A stretch of 64,000 bases of DNA from Agapetus fuscipes (GCA_951799405.1 OX637333.1:15313960-15377959), one strand, 5' to 3'; shown: positions 33,507 to 44,089, counted from the stretch's first letter. Notes: generated by a model from the letters alone, not told the origin. Numbers and translations are program-made.

Positions 33507-34600
33507 TCTTATAGATAAAAAAGGAGAGGGTATTTGCGTCTGTTTTTTTCGAATTTGCAAAAATGTTTTTCTAACAAGTGTTTCTATTGACAAACTGAAC
33601 TAACGCTCAATTCCAGAATTTTTGGTGTTTGTCCGTTTGTTTGTTTGTTTGTTTGTTTGTGTGTTTGTTTGTATATTTGTACCATTATAGGCGCTCAGAC
33701 CGTTCGCAGCACGATGCTGAAATTTTGCATGCCCGCATTAAGTGTCAGTGGCTAAACAACTGTCAGGGTCCGGATGACGTCACGTGCATATTTCGCATAC
33801 CTGCCATACAGACTGAAAATTGAAATCTTGCCGCTGGCGGCCATTTTGAATTTACAGACTTGATATTCGAAACGGTCATGCCTCTCAGTAATTTTAACAA
33901 CTTTTGGAAGAAATTTTTTCGCAAAAAGTAAATTCTTCAAACTAAATTTGTAAATACCTACATAGAAAAAAATAAAAAATAATAACTTTCAGGTGGCACA
34001 ACGGGCGCATGCATAAAGTTGGAACATTGAAATTAGGCATGCTATCTAAACATAAACAGACTTAAATATTTTTAAAAGAACAACGAAATACATGAAGGAT
34101 TAAGAGTAGCTGCCATACATTTTTTTTTGGTTTCTTCAATATTTAACATTCTCCTGGCGTTTCTTTTAAAATTCTGAAGATTTTTTCTCAATGATTGGGT
34201 TTGTCTTGCTAAAACCAACATTTTTTGAAAGACAACTTTTTTCAATGACAATTTTTTTCAAACAAAATTTTGAAAAACCTGATTTTCACAAAAAAGTCAA
34301 ATTTATAAGTAAAAAAATCAACTTTTTTGACGATACATTTACAACTATAATTTAGCAAAATGTAATGATATGTAATAGGGCAATCACGCCAAGTATATAT
34401 TTTGCATACTCGCATTCAAACTAAAAAAATATATTGCTCTGCAGGCGGCCATTTTGAATTTATAGGCTTCATACTCGAATTTTGAATGCATTTTAGTAAA
34501 CTCCATAAATGTTGGAAGAAACTTTTTTTCTACGGCAAATTTCTTTGAACAAATATTTAAAAAGTAAAATTTCATATAAAGTGTATATAAAAGTAAAGTA
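33507..34600 (+). mobile_element. Helitron-like unit 4, 3'-incomplete
   Basis: Starts TCTTATAGATAAAAAAGG and follows the unit sequence until about 34600, after which similarity drops. No CTAG terminus is reached. Confidence 0.7.
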
Positions 34601-35370
34601 TAAAAGTGTATGTAAATCTAAGTGTATGTAAATACTATTGATAAGCAAAAAATAGGGGGAATCTGAATGTTTACAAATGCTTATTTCTGATATTTACCAT
34701 ATACACTCATTTAAAAATCAGATAAAAATCATCCCGCTGGTGGCCAATTTTAGTTAAAAGACCCCATACTTGAAATTATCGTGTCTTTTTATAATCCAAA
34801 CAAATGTTGGAAGAAACTTTCTCTCAATAAATAAGACTTTCTAACAAAAGTTGTAAATACCTACATACGCAAAATTCCGAAATCATAACTTGCAAGTAGC
34901 GCAGCGATCGCATTTACAAACATGTAGAATTGAATTTTGGCATGTGACCTAATGATAAAAATATTGAATAACCCCCAAAATAAAAATAAAAATTAAACAG
35001 TTTTTCAAGTAGCCACCATACATTTTTTTTGGGTTTTAACGGGTTTTTTGCGTCCACTTTAAACTTGAGTGGTGAATTTTCCCAGTTCGTTATAGATTCT
35101 GCTAATTTCAATTAAATGTTGAAGAAAACTATTTTTTATGACGAATTTCTTAGAACAACACTATCAAAAGTTCATTTTTCCATTTAAAACATACTTCTTT
35201 GTTCATATGTATGGTTGATTAGTGAATATTTATTAGCCAACTGATACAATTTAAAAGAATTACTTTTTCCGTATTTTTCCCCTGGCAATATTAGACAAAC
35301 TTGCAACACTCAAAGAATTTTAGGGTATCCATGATTTTAAAATATCATGGCGACCAAAAAAACCTTTGTG
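34601..35370 (+). repeat. Diverged continuation of the Helitron-like sequence
   Basis: Scattered blocks resemble unit interiors: CCGCTGGTGGCCA, AATGTTGGAAGAAACTTT, GTAAATACCTACATA, GTAGCCACCATACATTTTTT and TTTTAGGGTATCC. The order suggests an older related unit or an internal sub-repeat rather than new DNA. Confidence 0.5.
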
Positions 35371-35390
35371 CTAAAAAATTGTAGCATTAA

Positions 35391-35516
35391 AAAATTGTGC
35401 TTTTGAGGTTGGTTTAAGATTGACCACCCGTGATGTAAAAAGTAAATTCGCTCTACCAATATCACCCCTGTTTCAAGAAAAGGCGGCATAAGTTGCAAAG
35501 TCACGTGTATACTCAA
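35391..35516 (+). repeat. Family A partial copy, first of a tandem pair
   Basis: ATTGTGCTTTTGAGGTTGG, GACCACCCGTGATGTAAAAA and CACCCCTGTTTCAAGAAAA recur about 130 bp later, so this is a local duplication of a family A piece. Confidence 0.75.
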
Positions 35517-35521
35517 CAAAA

Positions 35522-35641
35522 AAATTGTGCTTTTGAGGTTGCTTGGTTGGTTAAGACTGACTACCCGTGATGTTGAAAGTAAATTCGCTTTACCAATGTC
35601 ACCCCTGTTTCAAGAAAATACGGCAAAAGTTGCAAAGTCAC
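35522..35641 (+). repeat. Family A partial copy, second of a tandem pair (split by a solo LTR)
   Basis: This duplicate of 35391-35516 breaks off at GCAAAGTCAC and resumes after the inserted LTR at 35907 with TCACGTGTAAATGTACTTGT, ending near 35995 with CTCAGATTAAGATTATAAAC. Confidence 0.78.
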
Positions 35642-35906
35642 TGTAACGAGATGGATTTGTTTGTTAGGTAAAATGGAACATGAGATTTGAATTTGAATGA
35701 AAAGGAAAACAAAAGAACGCAGAGAGAGAGAGAAAAAAGCTTGCCTGGCGGGATAGCCACAAGCCTGTGTAATTAAGAATAAAGAATATTATTGTGCTGT
35801 GGTTAATTGTGTATACATTGTGAAAGAAATAAAAGTAAACATATTAAAGTGTGTATGTTATATTATTAATTGTGTCAATCAGCAGGAGAGAAGAAAAACC
35901 CTCACA
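35642..35906. repeat. Solo LTR with 4-bp TSD
   Basis: A TG...CA repeat (TGTAACGAGATGG ... ACCCTCACA) of about 265 bp interrupts family A, with TCAC on both sides. The uninterrupted target, CAAAGTCACGTGTA, is preserved in the tandem partner at 35505. A GAGAGAGAG run lies inside. Orientation and superfamily are not determined; a 4-bp duplication suits Ty3/gypsy-type integration. Confidence 0.78.
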
Positions 35907-35998
35907 TCACGTGTAAATGTACTTGTGGGCACGCATTAATTATAAATCTTAAACGGAATTTCATCCATGCAACTCAGATTAAGATTATAAACTGATAA
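35907..35998 (+). repeat. Family A, remainder after the solo LTR
   Basis: TTGTGGGCACGCATTAATTA and the AGATTAAGATTATAAAC tail complete the copy begun at 35522. The following 36000-36300 has nothing I can assign. Confidence 0.75.
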
Positions 35999-36299
35999 GT
36001 GTATGTGAAATGTGAAAACTGCTTTCCGAATATCGACAAAGTATTTTAGTCCCGAAAAAATATGCCTGGCATATGGACACCCTACTAATAAATTTAAAAA
36101 AAGAACGCGGAAAGGTGGACATTTTGATTTAATGACAGCTCGGTTTTGATATGTTTTGTTGTTACGTTTTGGAAAAATGAATGTTATAATTATTCAAATA
36201 ATAAGAAGTTTTGGAGTATTAACTGGCTTAAAATGAAGAGATATTTTATCGTTTAGTAAATTTAAAGAAGTGGAATATCTCAAGCATCTCCTAAACAGA

Positions 36300-36422
36300 C
36301 AAAGATATGTTTCTTTCTCGGCTACGGGTTAGAATCCTTTTCTTTTGAAATATGCCCCAAGAAATGTGGCATGTGGAACCTATTTATTTTTGCAGGTAAG
36401 GGATTTGGCTTTATGCCAACCA
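36300..36422 (-). repeat. Family B SINE fragment
   Basis: GTGGAACCTATTTATTTTTG and CAGGTAAGGGATTTGGC followed by GCCAACCAC match the family B body near 24700-24750. Confidence 0.6.
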
Positions 36423-36423
36423 C

Positions 36424-36652
36424 AGTGATGAAAGACTGACGAAGAAAGCATATGTTGCAAGAATAGATGTATGTCGTGGTAGAGGAAGACCGAGAAAGGT
36501 ATGGATGGACCAATTTTCCAAAATTGTAAATGAATGGAATATCCAGAGTCACAATAAAAGGAGAGCCTGTATGAAAAAGGTTATGACTCTGGAGGAAATG
36601 AAAGAAGTATGTAAGGGCAGAAAGAAATGACAGTTGATCTGTAATAGGCTAG
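36424..36652 (+). pseudogene. Family L LINE C-terminal fragment
   Basis: Plus-strand translation gives DERLTKKAYVARID, GRGRPRKVWMDQFSKIV, NEWNIQSHNKRRACMKKVM and LEEMKEVCKGRKK, then a stop; this matches the C-terminus of the LINE ending at 55229. Confidence 0.82.
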
Positions 36653-36747
36653 GGTTTTTAATATTAGAATTTCTTTTATGTTTAGTTTTTGATGTCTATA
36701 CATATTATTATTTGTTGATTTTAAAAAAGTTATTTGTTGTGTATGTT

Positions 36748-36935
36748 CCTTGACTTATAAGTTGGTATGCGGCTGACCGTCCATGCTATAGAAAATGGTT
36801 CACTTTGCCAATGTCACCCCTGTTAAAGGGAAGGTTGGCAGGAGTTGCAGGGTGTATGTTCATTTGAGATTCGAGTTTTTATATTGTATGTCCACATGCG
36901 GCATGTTCAAGGGCGAACTTATACGTGTCTTCTTT
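36748..36935 (+). repeat. Family A SINE-like repeat, 3'-truncated
   Basis: Starts TTCCTTGACTTATAAGTTGG and runs to ACTTATACGTGTCTTC, where it stops before the tail. Confidence 0.85.
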
Positions 36936-36964
36936 GATCACTGTTACCAAACTTTAAAAAAACG

Positions 36965-37075
36965 CTTCTAAACTGCACATATAATGCAACATCCTACCGC
37001 GTGGTTGCGAAGGGATTGCGCATGTGCCGTATGGAACATATTTATTTTAACAGGTAAGGGGAACTTACGCCTACT
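36965..37075 (-). repeat. Family B SINE, terminal fragment
   Basis: CTGCACATATAATGCAAC, GCGAAGGGATTGCGCATGTG and AACATATTTATTTTAACAGG correspond to the family B end at 24640-24725. Confidence 0.6.
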
Positions 37076-37133
37076 TGAGTTTAAAAATATATATAAATCG
37101 CCTCACTGGCGCTGGCAGCCATTTAGGATGTAC

Positions 37134-38301
37134 CAGGGCTGTAGCTAGAGTCGAATTTGAGGTAGGGCAGCATTGGTTACAGGTAGGGCGGAAGTAAAAA
37201 AAAAATATCATTATATCTGCTCTCGAAGCACGGGCTCCTAAATCAATCACCATGTACATGGTGTAATATTTTTGACAATGGAACTTCGTACTGCTTGAAG
37301 CACAGATCGCTTGAACCATTGCTTGAATTATTTGATTTTGAATTTCAGGTGAACGATATGTTGCGTTTTGTGGTATATGAGTGAGAACGTCGTTCAAATT
37401 TGGATCTTTCATACACGTGTATTCAAAGAAATTCTGAAATAATCCTTGCTCTTTTTCTTCTTCCAAAATATAATTTCCACGCAGAGCTAATTCGTTGACA
37501 ATTAGAAATTGTATTAGGTACTTCAACGATACACTTCACGTAATACCTATATTTTTTTCATACTTTTTGATTTATTAACGTTTCAACACTGCTAGATGTA
37601 GATATTCATTGTAATTTCTCCTGTCACATCGACATAGCTTGAATATGCGAAATTGATTTTTCATGTTTTGAAAAACAGGGGCATTTTTCCAATTTCTAAA
37701 TCCTGTGGAAGTGTACGAAGTCTGTTTTTTTTCTATGAGGTAAAAATTGCTGGCATGGATAGCAAAAAGCAGCATCTTTCTCGACAGAATACTGTAACCA
37801 TTTATAACGCTTGAACCAATCGGAAACAAAGGCTCTGTTATGTTGTTTTGGATATGTGTTTAAAACAACTTGTTTATTGGTTCTCCGATTTGTGCAACAT
37901 TAGAAGGAATACCAAAGCTAACATTACCAACATGTGTTGAGCAACCTGTTGCCATGGAACTAGGAGTAGAGATTGTATTTTGAACTACAACCTGTTTTGA
38001 GCAGTGAGGTTCTTCGTGGTCAATTTTCTCTTCAACTCTTCGTTTTTTCCAAAGAAACCTCGTATATCCATCGCGAAATCATCAATTAGGTACCAATAAT
38101 TAGGTACCAACTGTGTTTAGGTACCCATTTCTTTTCCTACTGCGTAAAGTTTGGTTAATTTCTACATTTTTTTCTTATCTCAAACTATGAACAAACAATT
38201 TTTACAATAATTTGTCTTAGTTTTTGGTATTTTTAAGGTAGGGCATTGTGATTTCAAGGTAGGGCATTGCCCCACAATGCCCCCCCCTAGCTACGGCCAT
38301 G
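37134..38301. mobile_element. hAT deletion derivative with 8-bp TSD
   Basis: The ends are CAGGGCTGTAGCTAG and, inverted, CTAGCTACGGCCATG. GGATGTAC flanks both sides (37126-37133 and 38302-38309), a perfect 8-bp duplication. Repeated GGTAGGGC words lie just inside both ends. The interior keeps only N-terminal parts of a hAT gene of the zinc-finger MYM/DUF4371 type. Confidence 0.88.
37200..37980 (-). pseudogene. hAT transposase remnant (TTF-type zinc finger + DUF4371 start)
   Basis: Minus-strand fragments read STGFRNWKNAPVF with nearby C and H residues (TTF-type finger region), then after a frame break NELALRGNYILEEEKEQGLF, QNFFEYTCMKDPNLNDVL and NATYRSPEIQNQIIQAM. This order is the beginning of DUF4371-type hAT proteins. 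The RNase H-like catalytic core and dimerisation domain are absent, and frames are broken, so it cannot mobilise itself. Confidence 0.75.
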
Positions 38302-38334
38302 GGATGTACACTGTACAGGCCACATACTGGAAAC

Positions 38335-38500
38335 ATGTCTTTTCTTCTGTGTCAGGGAAGGTCGGCAAAAGTTTATGGTTTATTAGTTTATGGTTGGATT
38401 TTATTTGTAAGTATACATTCAGCATTTCTAAACGCGATGTACACGTGTTTGTTTGTGGGCATGCATGTGATATGAGCTTTAAATCTTAATATATCTTTGC
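38335..38500 (+). repeat. Family A SINE-like repeat, partial
   Basis: GTCAGGGAAGGTCGGCAAAA, TTCAGCATTTCTAAACGCGA and TTTGTTTGTGGGCATGCATG, ending at AATATATCTTTGC where an inverted SINE pair begins. Confidence 0.78.
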
Positions 38501-39501
38501 TCAGTCGGTGTTATGGCCAAGGGTGCCAAGTGGGCTGATCTTTCTAGCGTGTTTGGAATAGAACAACATTGGTTCGATCCCCGCTTGGGTCATTTGACCA
38601 CAACTTTGACCCTGGTTCAACAGATGTTATAGGGTTATTACAATAACAACAATGAATTACTAATTGATTATATTAATACCCGTTTCTGATCAGGCAGAAT
38701 AGGTTGGTGAATTGCATTCCTCTTCACAAATCTTTTTTTTTTTTTTTTTCAAATAGATTTGTGAAGAGGAATGCAATTCACTAACCTATTCTATCTGGCC
38801 AGAAACAGGTATTAATATCATTAATTAATAATTCATTATTGTTTCTATTAATAAATTATTAATTATTAATTACCCAATAACATCTGTTGAACCAAGGTCA
38901 AAGTTAAAGTCAAGTGACCCAAGCGGGGATCGAACCAAACGCAACTAAGCTACACATATAGTGTAACTTCTTGCCTGCGTAATCCCCGAAGGGGTCGCAT
39001 GTGGCGCTTCGGGACCTATTTATTTTTACTGGTAAGGGGGGCGGCCTCGCACCAACCACTTTAAGTTGAAGTGGGGGTTTCCCAGCTCCCGGGGGGGCTG
39101 GTTCTCATTTCTTTGTGAAGACTGAGTAAACCTTTGAGATCGAACCCATGCTCTCGGCATGGAATGCAAGCATTCTACCAATTAAGCTATCGACCTTTTT
39201 ACGAGCTTGATCGTCGTCGCTACAAAGCGCCAATTCTCAAGCAAGACCCAGTTGCTGTAAGGCTGGATGGACCTTTGGTGACCGGTCATTGGTAAAGGTT
39301 TTATGAATTTTTCAACCCGGCGAAGAGCAAATTTGAAAATATAAATGGTATATTTTTTGTGCTCCGCTGGGAATCGAACCCACAACCTTCCCATTCAGAG
39401 TCCGCAGTGTTACCACTGAGCCACGGACTGGTCAACGTTATTCTTTTTCAAATACGCTAGAAAGATCAGCCTCTTGGCCCCCTCGGCCATAACACTGATT
39501 G
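38501..39501. repeat. Tail-to-tail inverted pair of family C SINEs
   Basis: The plus copy starts TCAGTCGGTGTTATGGCC and the minus copy ends GGCCATAACACTGATTGA. The two meet at a T-run (38733-38749). The head contains a D-arm-like TGGCC...GGCC, and GGTTCGATCCCCGC (B box) at 38570-38583, consistent with a class II (Leu/Ser-type) tRNA ancestor. The minus arm is interrupted by a family B SINE at 38940-39433. The whole can fold back on itself. Confidence 0.75.
38940..39433 (-). repeat. Family B SINE with two tRNA-like units, inserted in family C
   Basis: This is nearly the same as 24627-25122, including both A/B box pairs. It splits the minus family C copy between CGAACCAAAC and ACGTTATTC; a short duplication around AACG is likely. 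Confidence 0.85.
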
Positions 39502-39865
39502 ATGGAAATGTAATAAAAATAAATCTTAATATTTTTTTCTTTGTAAGATTTTATTTAAATTACAAACTAAATAAATTGCACAGAATCTGTACTCGACTTT
39601 CTTGCAAAAATTTACCCACTGTATGACGTATGTAAAGCTAGAATCATCTACCAGCTTATGCCGTTTCAATAAAAATGTAATATATCAATAATAAATCAAT
39701 TTTATTCCACCGCGGTGTGTACCTGCATACTCGTACAATATGGATATAGGCATATAAATACTTAAATGAATATAAATATTTTGTTGATTTATTTGAAAAA
39801 GTACCAATTACACAAGAAAGATCCTCGACTCATAGGTTGGTATGAAGCTGACCTCAGTACTGTAC
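39502..39865. other. Unassigned AT-rich stretch
   Basis: I see no gene or element ends. A family A-like start (CATAGGTTGGTATGAAGCTG) appears at 39831 and breaks off. Confidence 0.45.
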
Positions 39866-39867
39866 TG

Positions 39868-40797
39868 TACTGTATCCTGCCACCGTTTCATTAGGGGTGG
39901 CCGGTACCTCCGCAGATGCGCCTCCACTTTTTGCTGTCATCACCTTTTTCATACATACTCTTCTCTTATTCTCACTCTGCAGAATCCATTATTTCGCAAT
40001 CTCACCTATTTGGTCTAACCATTCTTTCCTCAGCCTTCCCCTTCTGCGCTTTCCTCTGACATTTCCTTTGTACACTTTCTTCGTTAGTTGTTCATCATCC
40101 TTTCTTTCAAGATGTCTGAACCATCTCATCGTACTTTTTTGTACTTTCATTCTCATATTCTCTTTTATACCACACTCGTTCATCACTCAAGCATTACGTA
40201 CTCTATCACTCAGTGTCTTTCCAGCCATTGCTCTCAGGTAAGCCATTTCAACCGTACTTACATACTTTACTCAGCTCACATTCATTAAGCCTCACTTCCA
40301 CCAACCAATATGCCATTGTGGACCGCCGATCTCATATTCTTCGTAAGTTTCCTATTTCTTGCAATTTTTCCAATCGTTTCCATTACACTTCTTCCTCTAC
40401 TAGCGCGCTTTTCCAATTATTTCGTCAATTTCGCATTCGACTCAAATTTGCTTCCCAGATAATCAAATTCTTTCACGACCTCCATTCCTTGACTTATAGG
40501 TTGGTATGAGGCTGACCACCCATACTGTAAAAAATGGTTCACTTTGCCAATGTCACCCCTGTTTCAGGGAAGGTCGGCAAAAGTTGTGGGGCTTATGTTC
40601 ATTTGAGGTTTGGATTTTATTTGTAAGTACACTTTCAGCATTTGTAAGCGCGAACTACACTTGTTGGTTTGTGGGCATACATCTGAGAGCTTTAAATGAA
40701 TATATCCTTGCAACTTAGATTATAGATTATAGATTATTATAGACCTCCACTCTTTTTTCATTCAGTCTTTATCTCAATTTTCTCGCATTTCTCAGTC
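39868..40797 (-). pseudogene. Family L LINE 3' fragment, interrupted by family A
   Basis: The minus strand encodes MMNECGIKENMRMKVQKSTM and WLDQIGEIAK near the C-terminus and, above the family A insert, the VEVVKEFDYLGS region (40740-40797 plus 40430-40484). The 3' terminus near 39868 has the TGCCACCG...CATTAGGGGTGG signature of the family. Confidence 0.85.
40485..40741 (+). repeat. Family A SINE-like repeat, full length with 8-bp TSD
   Basis: This 257-bp copy begins TTCCTTGACTTATAGGTTGG and ends TAGATTATAGATTATTATA. It is flanked by GACCTCCA at 40477-40484 and 40742-40749 inside LINE coding sequence, and removing it restores the LINE reading. It therefore defines both ends of the family and shows insertion with target duplication. 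Confidence 0.92.
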
Positions 40798-41010
40798 CTC
40801 CCAAAGTGTAAAAAATAATTCACTTTGTCAATGTCACCCCTGTTTCAAGGAAGGTCGGCAAGAGTTGCAAGTTTTATGTTTAATTTGTAAGTACAAATTC
40901 AGCATTCGTTAGCGCGAACTTACACATACCTGTTTGTGGGCATGCATTTCATATTAGTTTTGAATGTTTATATTTCATTGCAACTTATATTCTAGATTAT
41001 TATAGATGGT
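40798..41010 (+). repeat. Family A SINE-like repeat, 5'-truncated
   Basis: AAAGTGTAAAAAATAATTCA, CAAGGAAGGTCGGCAAGAG and TTCAGCATTCGTTAGCGCGA, with tail TATATTCTAGATTATTATAG. Confidence 0.85.
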
Positions 41011-42240
41011 CATTGAACCCTTTTGTATGCAAACTAGTACTTTGTATGGTGGGTAAACTTTTTAGTTATATTTTGAAAAAGTAACGACTGATTATTATTG
41101 GTATTTATAAAAATTTAAGAATCGCAGCCATTTATCTATTTTTAACCCTTTGACTACCAAGAAAATTGCTAATACATTTTGTATGGAAAATTTTCACTCT
41201 GTATGGCGGCTATACTTTTGATTCACTTTTTGGAAAAAATAATGATGGCAATATATAGCTTATTATTATTATTTTACATTTGTACTACATTATTTTTTTA
41301 TTAACCCTCTAACTGCCGAGAATTTTTCAATTATTTTTTTCTTTTATATGGCAACTCCCTAAATCGAGATTATGATGAAGAAATGATTATAATTATTAGA
41401 TAGCACTATTATATAAATGGATTCACAAAAAATTTCAGAAAAATCGTCGGAGCCGTTTTTGAGAAAATCGCATTTTAAATTTTCAGCTCTTCGGAAGCCA
41501 TCTTGAATTTTCAAAAAAGTAAAAAAAAAATGATTACGAATTAAAGTGATAAGCTTGTTCTTTCTATCAAATCTAAAACAAATTCAAATATCTTGCATTT
41601 TAATAGGTTTTTGTAATATTTTCGATTTAAAATTTCAGGTCGTGTAAACGGTGCTTTATATTTATTTTTTCAAAAAATTTTTTTTGTAAATTTGTAGAAA
41701 TTTATGTTGTCCGTAATATTGTAGAACATTATATTTTTGTTGACCCCTTAACTGTCGAGAAAATCACAATCGTTTGTTTTTTTCATATGGCAGCCCATAG
41801 ACACAGATTAGTAAGAGTATTGCCATAACTAATTTATTAAGTTAAAAACTAATAAATGGCAACTCTGAAAATTTAAAAAAAATTCTTGGAGCCGTTTTTG
41901 AGAAAAGTGCAATTTTATGTTTTTTTTGTATGGCAGCCATCTTGAATTTTCAAGTTGGTGTAATGCCATGTTATTCATACTTAATACATGTCCAAAAAAG
42001 TTGATGTAGCCAAAATTTGGTATCTCTAGGTCTTATACTTTGGAAAGTGACACACACACATACATACATACATACATACATACATACATACATACATACA
42101 GACGGACGTTTTTGAAAGATAGTGTTTTTTGGCATGTCCTGCACCAGGACAACTTATTTCCGTGAAAACCTCGAAATTTTTTTTTTACACCAAATCATAA
42201 CTTTCTTTATAGCCTTCGGCTATAGCAAGAAAGTAAAAAA
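41011..42240. repeat. Unassigned noncoding repeat with degenerate sub-repeats, (CATA)n and terminal hairpin
   Basis: Four diverged segments each start near AACCCTTTGACTACCAAGAA-like words (about 41145, 41303, 41743 and a partial one at 41028). A (CATA)n microsatellite lies at about 42058-42100. The right end is a hairpin, ACTTTCTT...AAGAAAGT (42200-42234), with a TATAGC/GCTATA stem around CTTCGG. No protein is encoded. Confidence 0.6.
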
Positions 42241-42314
42241 GGAACTCCGAAGAATTAGGCTTAGCTAAGTAATAAACTGCTTTTATTATAATGTTCTCTT
42301 ATTCAGAATCTGAC

Positions 42315-42562
42315 ACTTCCTTGACTTATAGGTTGGTAGGAGGCTGACCACCAATATTGTAAAAAAAAACACTTTGCCAATGTCACCCCTGTTCCAGGGA
42401 AGATCAGCAAGAGTTTGCTTATGTCCATTTGACATTGGATTTTATGTTGCAAATCCACATGCGGTATAAGTAAGCGTGAACTTATACGTGGCTGCTTATG
42501 GGAATGCATTTAATATGAATTTTAAATGTAATTTATCTATGCAACTTATAAAATTATTATTT
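42315..42562 (+). repeat. Family A SINE-like repeat
   Basis: Starts TTCCTTGACTTATAGGTTGG and includes ACTTTGCCAATGTCACCCC and CACATGCGGTATAAGTAAGC; the tail ends near CTTATAAAATTATTA. Confidence 0.87.
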
Positions 42563-42604
42563 TTATTATGCATTGTCAGATAATAGGTACCTACTTAATT
42601 GTTA

Positions 42605-43075
42605 ACATCCCAACGCGAAGCGACTTAATTACACATAAAGTGTAACTTCTTACCTGTGTTTTCCTCGAAGGGGTCGCATGTGGCGATTTGGGACCTATTT
42701 ATCGGGTCAGCCTCACGCCAATCACTTCGGTTGAAGATGTGGTTTCCCAGCTCCCACAGGGGGGCGGTTCATATTTATTGTGAAGGCTACTCCTTGCCGG
42801 TATTTTTTTTGGGTTTTAAATAAACACCGAAACGGGAAATCCTTTCTGGCACCCACGGTGGAGATCAAAACCTTTCTGCAAAGCAAACCTTGAATGCATG
42901 CATTCTACTAACTGTGCCATAGACCGGACTTTTGCAAGCTTGGTCGTCGCTACAGAGTGCGAATTCTCATGCAAGACCCAATTGCTGTACGGCTGGATGG
43001 ACCTTTTTGTGACCGGTCTTTGGTTAAGGCAATGAATTTTCCAACCCAGCAAAGAGCATTTGTGAGTATATATGT
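42605..43075 (-). repeat. Family B SINE, diverged
   Basis: AATTACACATAAAGTGTAAC, GAAGGGGTCGCATGTGGCG and TTGCTGTACGGCTGGATGGA follow the family B order. The tRNA-like parts are decayed (the head side ends near CCCAGCAAAGAGC). Confidence 0.75.
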
Positions 43076-43392
43076 AACATAACTCCCAATACAGTGCAAC
43101 TTCTTGCCGCGTCATCCCCGAAGGGTTTCGCATGTGGTGAGTCGAACCTATTTATTTTTACAGGTAAAGGGGCAAGCCTTATGCAATCACTTCAGTTGAA
43201 GTAGGGGTTTCCCAGTTCCCGAAGAGGGTGGTACACATTTCTTGTGAAGAGTGAGTAGGTAAACCTTGCCGATAATTGATTTTGGCGTTAGAAAAAAAAA
43301 CCGAAACGGGGAATCATTTATGACACTCTGGGTGGGATTCGAACCCGAGCTCAGGGCATTGCTCATGCTCATCCTGTATGTATGTGTCAGAA
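43076..43392 (-). repeat. Family B SINE, second diverged copy
   Basis: CATCCCCGAAGGGTTTCGCA, TATTTATTTTTACAGGTAAA and GTTTCCCAGTTCCC, ending in GGGATTCGAACCCGAGCTC, a B-box-like tRNA sequence on the minus strand. Confidence 0.75.
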
Positions 43393-43654
43393 GGACCCAC
43401 AGCACATAGACGCTCATACAAAGTTATATATTTTCTCAAGTGGCGTTACATCTTCCCGTGAAGTAAAAGCAATGGCACGACAAAACATGAACCTCTATGC
43501 CCTTGGCGTGCATAAAAGTAAATAGTTCGTTGTTAATGAAGCCATTTTTTTTTGTAATTGCATATCTCGGGTGGCACTCCATACAGGGACGTGTGTAGGG
43601 TATAAGCAAATACACTTCAGAATGAATATTTTCTTCTAATCCTTTAACCATTCT

Positions 43655-43707
43655 TACAATATGGATGGTCATTGGCTAGCCTCATACCAACCTATAAGTC
43701 AAGGAAT
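43655..43707 (-). repeat. Family A SINE-like repeat, 5' end only
   Basis: GGATGGTCATTGGCTAGCCT then CATACCAACCTATAAGTCAA is the complement of the family A start. Confidence 0.75.
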
Positions 43708-43990
43708 GAGTCTGAAATAGCACTGCTGTGAATAGACTCAGGGCTCCCCGCAGGAGCAACACGGCCAATTATTTGCATCGTGCCTTTTGTATTGCCGGCC
43801 CTCTGCTTTTTAATGTTTTACCACACGAGCTGACAGCTGTGGAGAGTGCAAATGTTTTTAAATCAATATTAAAGACATGTCTGTTCAGAAGGGGCTATGG
43901 CTCTGCAGTGCCCTTGCGGTGAACTCACAAAACGGCACTAAAAATATTGTTATATTGAATATTATTATTATCCTAACTTTTCTTTATTAG
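43708..43990 (+). pseudogene. CR1/L2-like LINE C-terminal fragment
   Basis: Translation gives LRAPRRSNTANYLHRAFCI, AGPLLFNVLPHELTA and NVFKSILKTCLFRRGYG, then a stop at 43922 and a TATTATTATT-rich 3' tail. This is the end of an RT of the same broad type as at 27342, but not the same family. Confidence 0.8.
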
Positions 43991-44089
43991 TAACATGAAC
44001 CAACTGATGTATTACATTATTCTGACAATGCATTTATTCTGGAACTGAAAAGAATGTGAATGCGATGTACGCATACCGTACATATTTAA

